Shown: piece by piece, positions 1 to 6,282 of the stretch
Layout: each line of letters starts with the position of its first letter
How positions within the stretch are numbered: the first letter of the stretch is position 1
Source: GCA-002700125 sp964434385
GTDB lineage: Bacteria; Chloroflexota; Dehalococcoidia; Lucifugimonadales; Lucifugimonadaceae
Length of the DNA stretch: 16,299 nucleotides
NCBI GenBank assembly: GCA_964434385.1
Contig: CAYSUW010000022.1
Span: forward strand, 1-16,299
Reading direction: 5' to 3'
The notes under the pieces: model-generated
The model's database searches: none
Told to the model about the DNA's origin: nothing
What the model saw: the letters and a program-made list of their open reading frames with translations, nothing else
Translations under genes and position numbers: made by a program

Positions 1-2
1 GT

Positions 3-65
3 ACTGGATTAGATTTAACAGATGCAAGACAAAATTGTTCTGATTTAGCTAATTCAATTAAATAA
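3..65 (+). CDS. C-terminal remnant of a lipoprotein-family paralog (cut by window edge)
   Basis: Only the last 20 codons and a TAA stop (63-65) lie inside the window; the other two plus frames hit stops within this stretch. The tail aligns without gaps to the ends of the three full lipoproteins in this window. Compared with the copy at 4220, a Gly ten residues before the conserved Cys, the Cys-Ser pair and a terminal Lys are identical. I infer that it is a further member of the same family, in tandem with the gene starting at 104, 38 bases downstream. The comparison covers only 20 residues, so the family assignment is tentative; that this is coding DNA rests on the match and on the open frame. 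Confidence 0.5.
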   Translation, partial: TGLDLTDARQNCSDLANSIK

Positions 66-89
66 ATTACACATTACCTGAAGTTAATA

Positions 90-95
90 TAAAAT
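90..95 (+). promoter_or_regulatory. candidate -10 element (TAAAAT), leaderless start
   Basis: TAAAAT lies 8 bases before the ATG at 104. A transcript starting 7-8 bases after the hexamer would begin at or next to the start codon. No Shine-Dalgarno sequence is visible upstream of this ATG. AT-rich DNA gives such hexamers often, so the call is weak alone; similar hexamers 7 bases before the minus-strand starts at 5368 and 16085 support it. Confidence 0.3.
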
Positions 96-103
96 CAAGC
101 ATT

Positions 104-664
104 ATGATAAAAAGACTTCTGATATTTATTTCAATTATTACCATTTTAGGATGTTCATCAGGAGAAAGTGGTGAAGTTCAAACTAAAATAGACAAGATTA
201 CACCTTCAGATACTATTTTTACTTTTGATTCTTTGAGTAAAACTGGATTCAGAAAAAATAAAACTTACAATGTTGAAAATTTACCTAATGCAGATAGTGC
301 CTATTTTGGATGGAAAAAATTTGGTTCAGAAGGACCTAAAGATTTCGAAATAAGATTTTACAAATCCCATACAGATGCAATTGAATATGGAAAATTATAT
401 GCAGATGAAGCTACAGGAGAAGATGCAATAATAACAAAATCAAATGCAAGTTGGAAAGAAGGTATAAAAGACAGAAGACTTATTTCAACTCCTACAGATG
501 GAGGCTCTATTGGAGCTGCGATAGGTAGTAATAGTTCCCCCAAATATGCAGATTATATTATCTATGGAAACTTAATTATATTGTGTGAAGGTTGGGATTC
601 TGAAGAATCGTTAGACAGGTGTAATAGTTTTATTATGGGAATAATTTCTAGTGATAATGAATAG
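104..664 (+). CDS. secreted lipoprotein, unrecognised paralog family (copy 1)
   Basis: A 186-residue protein with a lipoprotein signal: basic start (MIKR), hydrophobic core, and lipobox ILGC with Cys17 as the predicted lipidated residue, so it should be membrane-anchored outside the cytoplasm. The mature domain is shared with the copies at 657 and 4220: a block with DSLSKTGF, the strongly conserved VENLP and SAYFGW, then FEIRFYKSH, a WKEGIKDRR block and a C-terminal YGNLIILCEG. Two Cys in the C-terminal part (in LCEG and DRCNS) are conserved in all copies and could form a disulfide. I do not recognise the family and assign no function. It overlaps the next gene, implying co-expression. A TAAAAT hexamer 8 bases before the ATG and no Shine-Dalgarno suggest leaderless initiation. 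Confidence 0.85.
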   Translation: MIKRLLIFISIITILGCSSGESGEVQTKIDKITPSDTIFTFDSLSKTGFRKNKTYNVENLPNADSAYFGWKKFGSEGPKDFEIRFYKSHTDAIEYGKLYADEATGEDAIITKSNASWKEGIKDRRLISTPTDGGSIGAAIGSNSSPKYADYIIYGNLIILCEGWDSEESLDRCNSFIMGIISSDNE

Positions 665-1232
665 AGATAATCACCTAAATATTTTTTCAAGCAATAATAG
701 AAAATCCATCTTAAAAATATTTATTTTGGTTGTTTACTTAACTCTTATAAGTTGCGCATCTGAAGAAGTGATTATCCCAATAGAAAAAATCACCGATTCT
801 AAGAATATATATGAAATTACAGATTTTGAGAAAATTGGTTTTAAAAAAAGCACTAAGTACTCTGTAGAGAATTTACCAGGTGCTACATCGGCTTATTTTG
901 GTTTTATCAAAGACTTACAAGGAAAACCTGAAGATTATGAAATTCGATTCTATTCAACTCACCTTGATGCTATCAATGAAGGAACAAAGTATGCAGATAA
1001 TATTACTGGAGAAGATGGTTGTATAAAAAAAGAATGTTCCTTATGGACTGAAGATTTAAAACAACGTCAACATTTGGAAGGTGGCCTTCACGATACTTGG
1101 AATGGAACTCCAAGCCCTAAATATTTAACGTATGTAATACACGGAAATTTTATTTTAATGTGCCCAGGATATGATGAATCTGATGCTTTAATTAAATGTA
1201 CCTTAGTAATAGAAAAATTAAATCCTAAATAA
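657..1232 (+). CDS. secreted lipoprotein, unrecognised paralog family (copy 2)
   Basis: A lipoprotein of 191 residues from the ATG at 657; an in-frame GTG at 651 would add two residues. I prefer the ATG, which overlaps the stop of the preceding gene by 8 bases and suggests translational coupling. The signal is unusually long: about 20 polar residues, then a hydrophobic core ending in lipobox LISC with Cys33. The mature part is homologous to the proteins at 104 and 4220 (VENLP, SAYFGF, YEIRFYSTH, a YVIHGNFILMCPG block) but is the most divergent. It has two extra Cys (DGCIKKEC) and replaces the Gly/Ser-rich loop of the others with a Trp-containing segment. Function unknown. The gene is followed by 86 bases holding a TTTTCTGATA promoter-like motif before the enolase-type gene. 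Confidence 0.82.
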   Translation: MNRDNHLNIFSSNNRKSILKIFILVVYLTLISCASEEVIIPIEKITDSKNIYEITDFEKIGFKKSTKYSVENLPGATSAYFGFIKDLQGKPEDYEIRFYSTHLDAINEGTKYADNITGEDGCIKKECSLWTEDLKQRQHLEGGLHDTWNGTPSPKYLTYVIHGNFILMCPGYDESDALIKCTLVIEKLNPK

Positions 1233-1258
1233 AAAACATCAAAAAATGCTCTCTTTAT

Positions 1259-1287
1259 GAAAATGTTAGTTTTAAGATTTTCTGATA
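1259..1287 (+). promoter_or_regulatory. TTTTCTGATA promoter-like motif upstream of first enolase-type gene
   Basis: TTTTCTGATA occurs at 1278-1287, with a GAAAAT element at 1259-1264 about 15-16 bases before its TCTGA core. Unlike the copies at 4200, 5470 and 13961, the ATG (1319) lies 41 bases after the motif start. If it is a promoter, this transcript would have a leader of roughly 20-25 bases. No Shine-Dalgarno is visible before 1319. Confidence 0.4.
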
Positions 1288-1318
1288 TTTTAGAACAAGT
1301 AAATAATTTATTATTAAT

Positions 1319-2455
1319 ATGAAAATAGAAAAAATAGAAGTATTTGTTATTGGGCCTGAAAATGTTCATTATACTTGGACTGAGGACATCCCAGAATTTT
1401 ATCAAAGTAATACCCTCATTAGGATTTTTACTGATAACAATATTGTTGGAGAAGCAGGAGTTTGGAATGGGACATATTTTGAATATGATAAATATACTGC
1501 AGAATCATTAAAACATTTATTACCTCTTTTGATTGGAAGAGATCCATTAGATAGAGATGCAATCATGTATGACCTAAGACCAAGGGTTTTCCCCCAACCG
1601 CCAGGAGCACAAGCACTTATAGATAATGCATTATGGGACATTCAAGGGAAATATTCCAATAAACCAATCTACAAATTATTAGGCGGAAAACGAGATAAAG
1701 TTAAATCATATGCCAGCACAGTTATGTATGATTCCATAGATGATTATTTAAAAATTATTGATGAGATGAGAAATCAAGGATTTTCAGCCGTAAAGTTTCA
1801 TACATGGTGCATACCTAAAAAAGATCTTGAATTAGCAAAGGAAGCTCGAAAAGCTTTTCCATCAATGACATTCATGCTAGATGCAGAAAATAATTATGAT
1901 TTAGAAAGTTCAATATTTATGGCAAAAGAATTAGAAAAATTAAATTTTACATGGTTTGAAGCCCCTCTTCCAGATTATGATTTCGAAGGATATAAAAAAA
2001 TTACTGAAAGTGCAGATATAAAAATTATTCCCTCAGGAAACTGGATTGTTGATTTGCAAAGATTTTCTGAAGCAATAAATAATAAAGTTTGGTCTTCTAC
2101 AAGAACTGACATGGCTATGATTGGAGGAATAACAAATGGTAAGAAGGCTATAGAATTATCCAGAGTTGGTGGTCTTGATTGTGAAATTATGTGCTGGGGA
2201 TATACTATCGTTTCTGCTGCCAACCTACATCTAATTCTTTCTTCTGATAACTGTACCTTTTATGAACAACCTTTACCGTATGAAACTTTTGAATTTGGAA
2301 TGCATGATGTTTTAAGAACAAATAAAGAAGGATACATAAATGGTCCAACAAAACCTGGCCTAGGAGTAGAAATTAATTGGGATAAAATGAAAACCAAAGT
2401 AATTCACTCATTTTATTGTGACAAGAATAAAGAAGCGGGAAGTGTACATCAATAA
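1319..2455 (+). CDS. enolase-superfamily protein, mandelate racemase/muconate lactonizing type
   Basis: A 378-residue protein of the usual length for the family, with an N-terminal capping domain (about 1-120) and a (beta/alpha) barrel. Family members abstract the proton alpha to a carboxylate to dehydrate or racemise acids. Catalytic positions I can place: K159-x-H161 on the second barrel strand (KxK in mandelate racemase), metal ligands D188 (LDAEN) and E214 (FEAPLP), then N241 (SGNW) where most members have Glu; Asn is a known third ligand in the glucarate dehydratase subgroup. D264 (TDMAMIGGIT) fits the Asp of the His-Asp dyad, but the region that should supply the His reads EIMCWGY, with no His. 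The enzyme may therefore use one-base chemistry. Substrate unknown. It is cytoplasmic, apparently monocistronic, and converges on purU. Confidence 0.88.
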   Translation: MKIEKIEVFVIGPENVHYTWTEDIPEFYQSNTLIRIFTDNNIVGEAGVWNGTYFEYDKYTAESLKHLLPLLIGRDPLDRDAIMYDLRPRVFPQPPGAQALIDNALWDIQGKYSNKPIYKLLGGKRDKVKSYASTVMYDSIDDYLKIIDEMRNQGFSAVKFHTWCIPKKDLELAKEARKAFPSMTFMLDAENNYDLESSIFMAKELEKLNFTWFEAPLPDYDFEGYKKITESADIKIIPSGNWIVDLQRFSEAINNKVWSSTRTDMAMIGGITNGKKAIELSRVGGLDCEIMCWGYTIVSAANLHLILSSDNCTFYEQPLPYETFEFGMHDVLRTNKEGYINGPTKPGLGVEINWDKMKTKVIHSFYCDKNKEAGSVHQ

Positions 2456-2474
2456 TTTTTTAGAATCATTTTCC

Positions 2475-3338
2475 TTAATCAAAAACAACAGTCCTTCCAT
2501 GATTTAAAAACACCCTTTTATCTAAGTGCAATCTAACAGCTCTAGTTAATACTAGTGATTCTATATATTTACCCATAAAGATTAATTTCTCAGGATTCAT
2601 AGCGTGATTCACTTTGATAACTTCTTGATCTATGATTGGCCCTTCATCCAAATCATTTGTGATATAGTGTGCTGTTGCACCTATCATTTTCACTCCTCTC
2701 GTATATGCTTGATGATAAGGTTTTCCACCTTTAAACCCAGGTAAAAAAGAGTGATGAATATTAATAGCTTTACCTTTAAAAAAAGCAGTGGTCTCCTTAG
2801 ATAATATCTGCATATATCTAGCTAAAACTAATAATTCAGATTTAGTTTCTTTATATATTTGAATCATTTTCTGTTCTTGATCTTGACGATTCAAGTCTGT
2901 AACAGGAAGAAAATAGAAAGGTATATTGTACTGTTCAGCTCTTTCCTTTAATTGTTCATGATTTGATACTATAGCTTTCACTACAGCATTCAGATCATTA
3001 CTTTGAATTCTATAAAGTAAATCATTCAAGCAATGATCTGCTAATGACGCCATAATTATTATTGGAGTAACACTTTGAGTTCGTTTAATTTCCCAATCTA
3101 AATTAAATTTATTTATAACTTCATTAGAAAAAGAATTTTTGAAATCTTCAAGATCTACATCTGATTTTTCAGATGAAAATTCAAGTCTCATAAAAAAATT
3201 TTCTGAAAAAGGATCATTGAATTGATCTAATTCAGTAATATTGAAAGATCTTCGATACAAGTAATCACTTACAGAAGCAACGATACCTTTCTGATCTTTT
3301 CCAGAAATATATATTATTAATCTGTCAGTTTTTTTCAC
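2475..3338 (-). CDS. purU: formyltetrahydrofolate deformylase
   Basis: The protein hydrolyses 10-formyltetrahydrofolate to formate and tetrahydrofolate, balancing the one-carbon pool and supplying formate. It has 287 residues, the normal length. An N-terminal ACT domain (about 5-85) carries the regulatory fold, followed by a formyltransferase-type catalytic domain from about 90. The segment at 95-110 with DHCLNDLLYR, the NIHHSFLPGF motif (N193, H195) and the ATAHYITNDLDEGPI motif (Asp231) give the catalytic Asn-His-Asp set. The start is GTG at 3338; no better start or clear Shine-Dalgarno is seen. A short hairpin (3353-3371) lies just upstream. It is convergent with the enolase-type gene (19-base gap) and downstream of the membrane-protein pair on the same strand. 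Confidence 0.93.
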   Translation of the reverse strand: MKKTDRLIIYISGKDQKGIVASVSDYLYRRSFNITELDQFNDPFSENFFMRLEFSSEKSDVDLEDFKNSFSNEVINKFNLDWEIKRTQSVTPIIIMASLADHCLNDLLYRIQSNDLNAVVKAIVSNHEQLKERAEQYNIPFYFLPVTDLNRQDQEQKMIQIYKETKSELLVLARYMQILSKETTAFFKGKAINIHHSFLPGFKGGKPYHQAYTRGVKMIGATAHYITNDLDEGPIIDQEVIKVNHAMNPEKLIFMGKYIESLVLTRAVRLHLDKRVFLNHGRTVVFD

Positions 3339-3352
3339 AATATTTTATCTTG

Positions 3353-3371
3353 GGATGGTGTTCTGCCATCC
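3353..3371 (-). other. short inverted repeat between purU and the upstream membrane-protein gene
   Basis: GGATGG and CCATCC form a perfect 6-bp stem around a 7-base loop. It lies 15 bases before the purU GTG and 34 bases after the stop of the membrane protein. On the minus strand it is not followed by a T run, so it is not a standard intrinsic terminator. It could be a weak terminator, an mRNA-end stabiliser or a leader structure for purU. Confidence 0.35.
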
Positions 3372-3404
3372 TGGTTTACTTATAAGAATTAAATTAATGA
3401 ACTA

Positions 3405-3926
3405 TTAAGCTTCTTGTATTATAGCAATACCACGTAATACAGACCAAAGCACAATAAGAATAAAACTAATTCCAGAAACCTGGCTTGCAACTTCTATACT
3501 TACTAATGGGCTAACAACAAGGTTTGATACGATTAAAATCAATCCAGCAATTAAAGCTAACCATCCAAGAGGAATGAAAGACAATGCGCCTTTAGCATCA
3601 CTTCCTCTATATGCAATTCCCAGAAACAACCAACCTACTCCAGCTAATATTCCGCCAACAGTATTTGCAGCTACATTTGCTGATTGCGTAAAACCTCCAG
3701 CAATTTGAATACTCCCAGCCGTAGCAGCATCCCCAGCTCCAGCAAGAGCAACATATTTTTCACCCATTTCAGCTAAAGCTACGCCTAGTCCAATATTTGT
3801 AACCCAAACGGCTATTGCTGCAACAATGCAAACAATTCCGATACTTTCACTTGTGCTTGAAGCAGTTCCTTTAGTATTTATTAATCCAGCTGCGTGTATA
3901 ACTAACCCAAGAGAAATTAATACCAT
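3405..3926 (-). CDS. hypothetical integral membrane protein
   Basis: A 173-residue, very hydrophobic protein with about five predicted membrane segments: residues 2-16, 28-50, 86-105, 113-137 and 145-168. A small-residue-rich stretch (Ala, Gly, Ser, Thr) between segments two and three should lie outside the bilayer. I recognise no family motif or catalytic residue, and give no function. Its ATG follows the stop of a 51-residue membrane protein by 6 bases, so the two genes should be one transcript and may form a complex. No Shine-Dalgarno is obvious, which fits translational coupling. It ends in an acidic QEA tail. Confidence 0.75.
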   Translation of the reverse strand: MVLISLGLVIHAAGLINTKGTASSTSESIGIVCIVAAIAVWVTNIGLGVALAEMGEKYVALAGAGDAATAGSIQIAGGFTQSANVAANTVGGILAGVGWLFLGIAYRGSDAKGALSFIPLGWLALIAGLILIVSNLVVSPLVSIEVASQVSGISFILIVLWSVLRGIAIIQEA

Positions 3927-3932
3927 AGAAAT

Positions 3933-4088
3933 TTATATACTAGCTGAACCAGATGCACTATTTGTTAAAATAGCTTGAACATCATCAACTTTGGTATTTA
4001 ATCCAATTGTAACTTGCCATAAAATATAACCAATAAATCCAGCCACTATTCCTAATAATAAAGTTAATCCTGTACCTTTTGAACTCAT
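3933..4088 (-). CDS. 51-residue single-span membrane protein
   Basis: A short open frame read directly: ATG at 4088, TAA at 3933-3935, 51 residues. It begins MSSKG, has one hydrophobic helix (about residues 7-25, ending in a Trp), then a polar tail with KVDD and a Ser/Ala-rich end. An AAGGTGG sequence (4094-4100 on the minus strand) lies 5 bases before the ATG, a good Shine-Dalgarno. It is followed after 6 bases by the five-span membrane protein, so the two look like an operon. The topology suggests a small subunit or assembly partner of that protein; this is inference from position. No family recognised. Confidence 0.7.
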   Translation of the reverse strand: MSSKGTGLTLLLGIVAGFIGYILWQVTIGLNTKVDDVQAILTNSASGSASI

Positions 4089-4179
4089 AAAAACCACCTT
4101 CTCAAAAAAATTTCTTTTTTTTATTGTATCTTTTCCCTTGTTGAAAATTCATTTATAGAATAAATCGAGGACATGAATA

Positions 4180-4209
4180 GAAAATTATAGGTTTTTAATT
4201 TTTCTGATA
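4180..4209 (+). promoter_or_regulatory. TTTTCTGATA promoter module, leaderless start of lipoprotein copy 3
   Basis: TTTTCTGATA (4200-4209) begins exactly 20 bases before the ATG at 4220. GAAAATT (4180-4186) lies 16 bases before the TCTGA core. Both elements and both spacings are identical to the site before the crotonase gene at 5490. No Shine-Dalgarno is present, so the mRNA probably starts at or within a few bases of the ATG. The pattern recalls promoters of extracytoplasmic-function sigma factors (E. coli sigma-E: GAACTT, about 16 bases, TCTGA), but a housekeeping extended -10 promoter is also possible. Confidence 0.55.
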
Positions 4210-4219
4210 TCTTTAACAT

Positions 4220-4771
4220 ATGAAGAAATTAGTACTCATATCTATACTTTTTTTAGTTTTTTCAATTTCCTGTGGAGTGGATAATTCAGAAATAGATAAA
4301 ATAGACAAAATTACTCCTTTAGATACGATATTTAGCTATGACTCACTAACCAAGGTTGGATTCAAAAAAAATAAATCTTATGACGTTGAAAATTTACCTC
4401 AAGCTGATAGTGCATACTTCGGATGGAAAGAGATTAATACAGAAGGACCAAAAGATTTCGAAATAAGAATTTATAAATCACACGAAGATGCAATTTTACA
4501 TGGAACATCTTTTGCAGAAGAAGGTGCTGGAGAAAAAGCGGTAATCAGAAAAGGAGATGCCCGATGGAAAGAAGGAATAAAAGATAGAAGAATAATGGTT
4601 GGGGGAAGTACCGGTTCTTCAGGAAAAGGAGGGGGAGCACCTACTGGAAGTAAAAGCACAAATAAATATGGAGATTACATAATATACGGTAATCTAATAA
4701 TTCTTTGCGAAGGTAGAACCACTGAGCAATCTATGGAAAGATGTAGCCAATTTGTGATAGATCTAAAATAA
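4220..4771 (+). CDS. secreted lipoprotein, unrecognised paralog family (copy 3)
   Basis: A 183-residue paralog of the proteins at 104 and 657, closest to copy 1: shared segments include KIDKITP, DVENLP, ADSAYFGWK, GPKDFEIR, WKEGIKDRR and YIIYGNLIILCEG. The signal peptide (basic MKK, hydrophobic core) ends in FSISC with Cys18. The -3 residue is Ser rather than the usual Leu, so the lipobox is weaker than in the other copies. A Gly/Ser-rich insert (about residues 132-150) replaces the shorter loop of copy 1. The two C-terminal Cys are kept. Function unknown. It stands alone, with its own promoter-like motif, divergent from the membrane-protein pair and convergent with the frameshifted gene. Confidence 0.85.
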   Translation: MKKLVLISILFLVFSISCGVDNSEIDKIDKITPLDTIFSYDSLTKVGFKKNKSYDVENLPQADSAYFGWKEINTEGPKDFEIRIYKSHEDAILHGTSFAEEGAGEKAVIRKGDARWKEGIKDRRIMVGGSTGSSGKGGGAPTGSKSTNKYGDYIIYGNLIILCEGRTTEQSMERCSQFVIDLK

Positions 4772-4790
4772 TCTAAACTATTATTCTTTA

Positions 4791-5368
4791 TTACGTATCC
4801 AAATCAAGGCACATACTTGAAATTCTGTTTAGCATATTCCATTGATGCAAATTTAGTGAAGAGATTTGTTTTAATCTGCTTTCTAATTCTATGCTATAAC
4901 CTGAAAAATTTTTACGTAAACTTTGAACTTTAATATCACCTAACTTCATAACAAGTTCATTGATTTCAGGATCTTCAGTAAATTTTTCTGCTAATTTTTT
5001 GGCCTTATCATTACTTTTCCAAATAACAGATTTTACTTTTCCGAAAATTGGAAAAGTTTTTTTCTTATTGTTTTTACTTCTAGATAATCATCTTTAGATC
5101 TGATTTTGTAAGAGGGAATTGCAAAAAAACACCACCATCTTGGAGGTGAATCTTTACTTCTATCTTGTTTGATTATATTTACATATTTGATTGGAGAATT
5201 AGAATTAATATTTATAATGCCTAAGCTTCTTCTGTACCATGGATTAAATAATTTTTCTTCATTAATATCTCTTTCAGCAAGTTCACAATTAACTCCAATA
5301 TTTACTAGATTTTGATATAAATTGTCTCTTGATTTATCTCTAATTTTTTCTTTCCATCCCTTTTTCAT
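4791..5368 (-). CDS. hypothetical protein, reading frame broken at an A7 tract
   Basis: The first frame runs from the ATG at 5368 to a stop at 5033-5035 (111 residues). A second frame, offset by one base, is open from before the A7 tract down to TAA at 4791-4793 and reads like normal protein: it continues TFPIFGKVKSVIWK and then a Lys/Glu-rich helical stretch. Joining them at the A7 run (plus-strand T7, 5057-5063) needs one extra A or a -1 slip and gives about 192 residues. The joined product is basic and soluble, with a PPRWWCFF stretch near 75-82; I recognise no domain. It could be a broken gene, a homopolymer sequencing error, or a slippage-expressed gene. A TAAAAT hexamer 7 bases before the ATG suggests leaderless initiation. 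Confidence 0.62.
5057..5063 (-). other. A7 homopolymer, frameshift or slippage point
   Basis: On the coding (minus) strand the first frame reads AGA AAA AAA CTT and soon stops. A one-base backward slip on the A run, or one added A in the transcript, gives AGA AAA AAA ACT and enters the downstream frame that stays open to 4793. The tract is therefore the likeliest joint between the two halves of the 4791-5368 gene. Confidence 0.6.
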
Positions 5369-5375
5369 ATATTAC

Positions 5376-5381
5376 ATTTTA
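5376..5381 (-). promoter_or_regulatory. candidate -10 element (TAAAAT) of the frameshifted gene
   Basis: On the minus strand TAAAAT lies 7 bases before the ATG at 5368, preceded by TG at the position expected for an extended -10. There is no Shine-Dalgarno between it and the ATG, so a leaderless or nearly leaderless transcript is likely. Confidence 0.3.
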
Positions 5382-5449
5382 CAAAAACCTGAGAATTACT
5401 AGCAATATCTAACCAAACAAAAAATCTGAAAAATAAGTAATTATAATGA

Positions 5450-5479
5450 GAAAATTTCAATGATAGAGATTTTCTGATA
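5450..5479 (+). promoter_or_regulatory. TTTTCTGATA promoter module of the crotonase operon
   Basis: TTTTCTGATA (5470-5479) begins exactly 20 bases before the ATG at 5490, and GAAAATT (5450-5456) lies 16 bases before its TCTGA core. Sequence and spacing match the site at 4180-4209. There is no Shine-Dalgarno between the motif and the ATG. This is the only strong promoter candidate I see for the whole 5490-10415 gene set. Confidence 0.55.
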
Positions 5480-5489
5480 ATTTCTAACT

Positions 5490-6278
5490 ATGAAAGAATA
5501 TGATTTTTTAAAATTTGAAGTAACAGATCATCTAGCTAAACTTACTCTAGATAGGCCTGAATCAATGAACGCATTAAATCCTCCTCTATGGAATTCAATT
5601 ATAGAAGCAATGAAAGAGGTGAGAGACAATAAATCAATTTGGGTAGCTGTAATTACTGGTGCAGGTGATAGAGCGTTCTGTGCTGGATCAGATTTAAAAT
5701 GGCGGTCTGAAAATGAGGAAGCAGTAAAATCATACACAAAAAATGAAGATGATATTTTTTTTAATCATCCTAAATTTGAATTGTGGAAACCAGTTATTGC
5801 CGCCATAAATGGATATGCAGTAGGTGGTGGACTTGAACTAGCACTCGCATGTGACCTGATTGTTGCTTCTGAAGATGCAAAATTAGGTTTACCCGAACCA
5901 AGAAGAGGTTTAATGGCTGACGGAGGAGGAATACAAGGTTTGATTAGACAAATTCCTTATAAACAAGCTATGGAAATAATATTATCTGGAGAATTTATAG
6001 ATGCTAAAAAAGGATATGAAATTGGAATTGTTAATCGTTTATCAAAAAAGGAAGATTTAATGAAAGAAGTTAATGACTTAACAGATTCAATATTGAAATG
6101 TTCGCCAATGGCTATTCAGGCTGCAAAACAATCAGCTGTACTTGGGAAAGATATGAATTATGACGATGCGCGGGTTGCTGAATTCTCTATGTTTACAAAA
6201 CTAAAGAAATCTAATGACTTCGTAGAAGGTCCAAGAGCATTCTCAGAAAAAAGAAACCCAAAATGGAAATCAGAGTAA
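5490..6278 (+). CDS. enoyl-CoA hydratase/isomerase (crotonase) family protein
   Basis: A 262-residue crotonase-fold enzyme of standard length acting on acyl-CoA thioesters in the cytoplasm. The oxyanion-hole segments are visible: CAGSDL (64-69) and the GYAVGGGLELALACD block (108-122). Both glutamates of true enoyl-CoA hydratases are present with the classical spacing of 20: E116 (in GLELAL) and E136 (in GLPEPRRG). Hydration of a trans-2-enoyl-CoA is therefore the likeliest reaction, though family members also isomerise or cleave. The C-terminal helices end with GPRAFSEKRNP, typical of the family. It is the first gene of an operon; the CoA-transferase starts 4 bases after its stop. Resemblance to caiD-type carnitinyl-CoA enzymes is a possibility from context only. 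Confidence 0.92.
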   Translation: MKEYDFLKFEVTDHLAKLTLDRPESMNALNPPLWNSIIEAMKEVRDNKSIWVAVITGAGDRAFCAGSDLKWRSENEEAVKSYTKNEDDIFFNHPKFELWKPVIAAINGYAVGGGLELALACDLIVASEDAKLGLPEPRRGLMADGGGIQGLIRQIPYKQAMEIILSGEFIDAKKGYEIGIVNRLSKKEDLMKEVNDLTDSILKCSPMAIQAAKQSAVLGKDMNYDDARVAEFSMFTKLKKSNDFVEGPRAFSEKRNPKWKSE

Positions 6279-6282
6279 AAAA

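Noticed and set aside
1088..1405. Minus-strand open frame of 105 codons
   Set aside because: It lies largely opposite the second lipoprotein and the start of the enolase-type gene, has no recognisable domain, and is explained by AT-rich shadow coding.
2238..2250. TTCTGATAACTG resembling the repeated promoter motif
   Set aside because: It lies inside the enolase-type coding region, lacks the full TTTTCTGATA and has no suitable start codon after it.
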